Below, piece by piece: positions 33,189-33,452 of a stretch of DNA of 33,452 nt. This stretch comes from Pseudotabrizicola sp. Lineage in GTDB: Bacteria > Pseudomonadota > Alphaproteobacteria > Rhodobacterales > Rhodobacteraceae. The DNA is taken from the NCBI RefSeq assembly GCF_030684215.1, contig NZ_JAUXOV010000058.1, positions 1 through 33,452 on the forward strand, read 5' to 3'. The notes beneath the pieces were generated by a model, which was not told the DNA's origin, searched no databases, and saw only the letters and a list, made by a program, of their open reading frames with translations. The position numbers and the translations under genes are program-made. The first letter of the stretch is position 1; each line of letters opens with the position of its first letter.

Positions 33189-33452
33189 ATGTCCAGTGCC
33201 TCCGACGGGCCCGCCAAGCCGGCATCTGCGAGTTGCTCGGGATCGGGCAGGTCGCGCAAGGACTCCATCCCGAAGACGGCCAGAAAGGTATCCATGGTGA
33301 CGAATGTATAGGGCGCGCCGCGGCGAGGCTCCCGCGGGCCGGTCCCGATCAGGTCTCGGTCCGCCAGCCGCCCGATCAGGTCACGGCTGATCTCTTTCCC
33401 GAAAATCTCCTTCAACCCGTCACGGCTGATCGGTTGGTGAAAGGCGATCGCC
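33185..33452 (-). CDS. ScpB-like protein, 3' part (runs off the window)
   Basis: The visible 88 codons, open at the window edge, read AIAFHQPISRDGLKEIFGKE, then ISRDLIGRLADRDLIGTGPR, RGAPYTFVTMDTFLAVFG and MESLRDLP. This is the second winged-helix of ScpB-family proteins (R-G-x-P-xx-Y-x-T/V-T-xx-F-x-x-x-F-G-x-x-SLRDLP). Chromosomal ScpB is the kleisin-binding subunit of SMC-ScpAB. This version, with 'FGKEISRDLIGRL' repeating the preceding motif, belongs to the plasmid-type copies that usually lack a linked scpA. Its role may be DNA binding or regulation rather than condensation. Its stop overlaps the tniQ stop. Confidence 0.85.
   Translation of the reverse strand, partial: AIAFHQPISRDGLKEIFGKEISRDLIGRLADRDLIGTGPREPRRGAPYTFVTMDTFLAVFGMESLRDLPDPEQLADAGLAGPSEALDI

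Noticed and set aside
1-33452. CRISPR arrays, tRNA and rRNA genes
   Set aside because: No repeat-spacer pattern and no tRNA or rRNA-like sequence was noticed on either strand, within the limits of reading by eye.

Overview
The window looks like an accessory or plasmid-type segment of a high-GC alphaproteobacterium, most likely of the Rhodobacterales. The evidence is the GC-rich codon usage, the protein families (DUF1612/HTH and plasmid-type ScpB proteins, an IS3-family element, an excisionase-type antitoxin with a PIN toxin) and the many gene remnants between intact modules. No rRNA, tRNA or CRISPR array was seen.

Region 1 (1-6700) is a copper/metal-stress island. It holds a Cu(I)-type P1B ATPase with N-terminal YHS and heavy-metal-binding domains and a CueR-like promoter, a DUF302 protein, a 37-residue membrane peptide, a Met-rich EF-hand periplasmic protein, and a divergent OmpR-type response regulator/histidine kinase pair whose sensor has a Met/His cluster. 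The gap between regulator and effector genes carries a perfect 8-bp inverted repeat. Fragments of a SAM methyltransferase and of a DUF1612/HTH protein lie at its edges.

Region 2 (7100-17100) starts with a stand-alone methyltransferase. It is followed by a divergent unit: a cytoplasmic winged-helix/TPR regulator on one side and, on the other, a cysteine-synthase-like PLP enzyme, a group II PLP decarboxylase, a TPR protein and, after a 309-bp gap, a BBE-type FAD oxidoreductase. The order suggests a small-molecule pathway in which a non-standard amino acid is made and then decarboxylated. The locus is followed by a Tn3 transposase scrap and a decayed second copy of the decarboxylase.

Region 3 (17170-19460) holds a HupE/UreJ-type membrane protein translationally coupled to a DUF4198 periplasmic protein (a probable metal-uptake pair), plus a small exported protein.

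Region 4 (19530-27270) combines an ECF42-type sigma factor, a YCII/DGPF protein and a secreted protein with a LysR-controlled oxidoreductase/hydrolase/monooxygenase/DJ-1 operon. Two promoter-like elements of identical architecture (TGTAGRAATC-N14-CGTCATGGGG) precede the secreted-protein gene and an SDR remnant. They are candidate targets of this sigma factor. An IS3-family element (1267 bp, 14-bp perfect ends, 4-bp GCGA target duplication) sits in the 3' end of the sigma gene.

Region 5 (27360-33452) holds an excisionase-like antitoxin with a frameshifted PIN toxin, a DUF1612/HTH protein, and a Tn5053/Tn402-like tniA-tniB-tniQ module. The module converges, with overlapping stop codons, on a ScpB-like gene that runs off the window. 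The association of TniABQ with ScpB-like and DUF1612 DNA-binding proteins is the best candidate for an undescribed system here.
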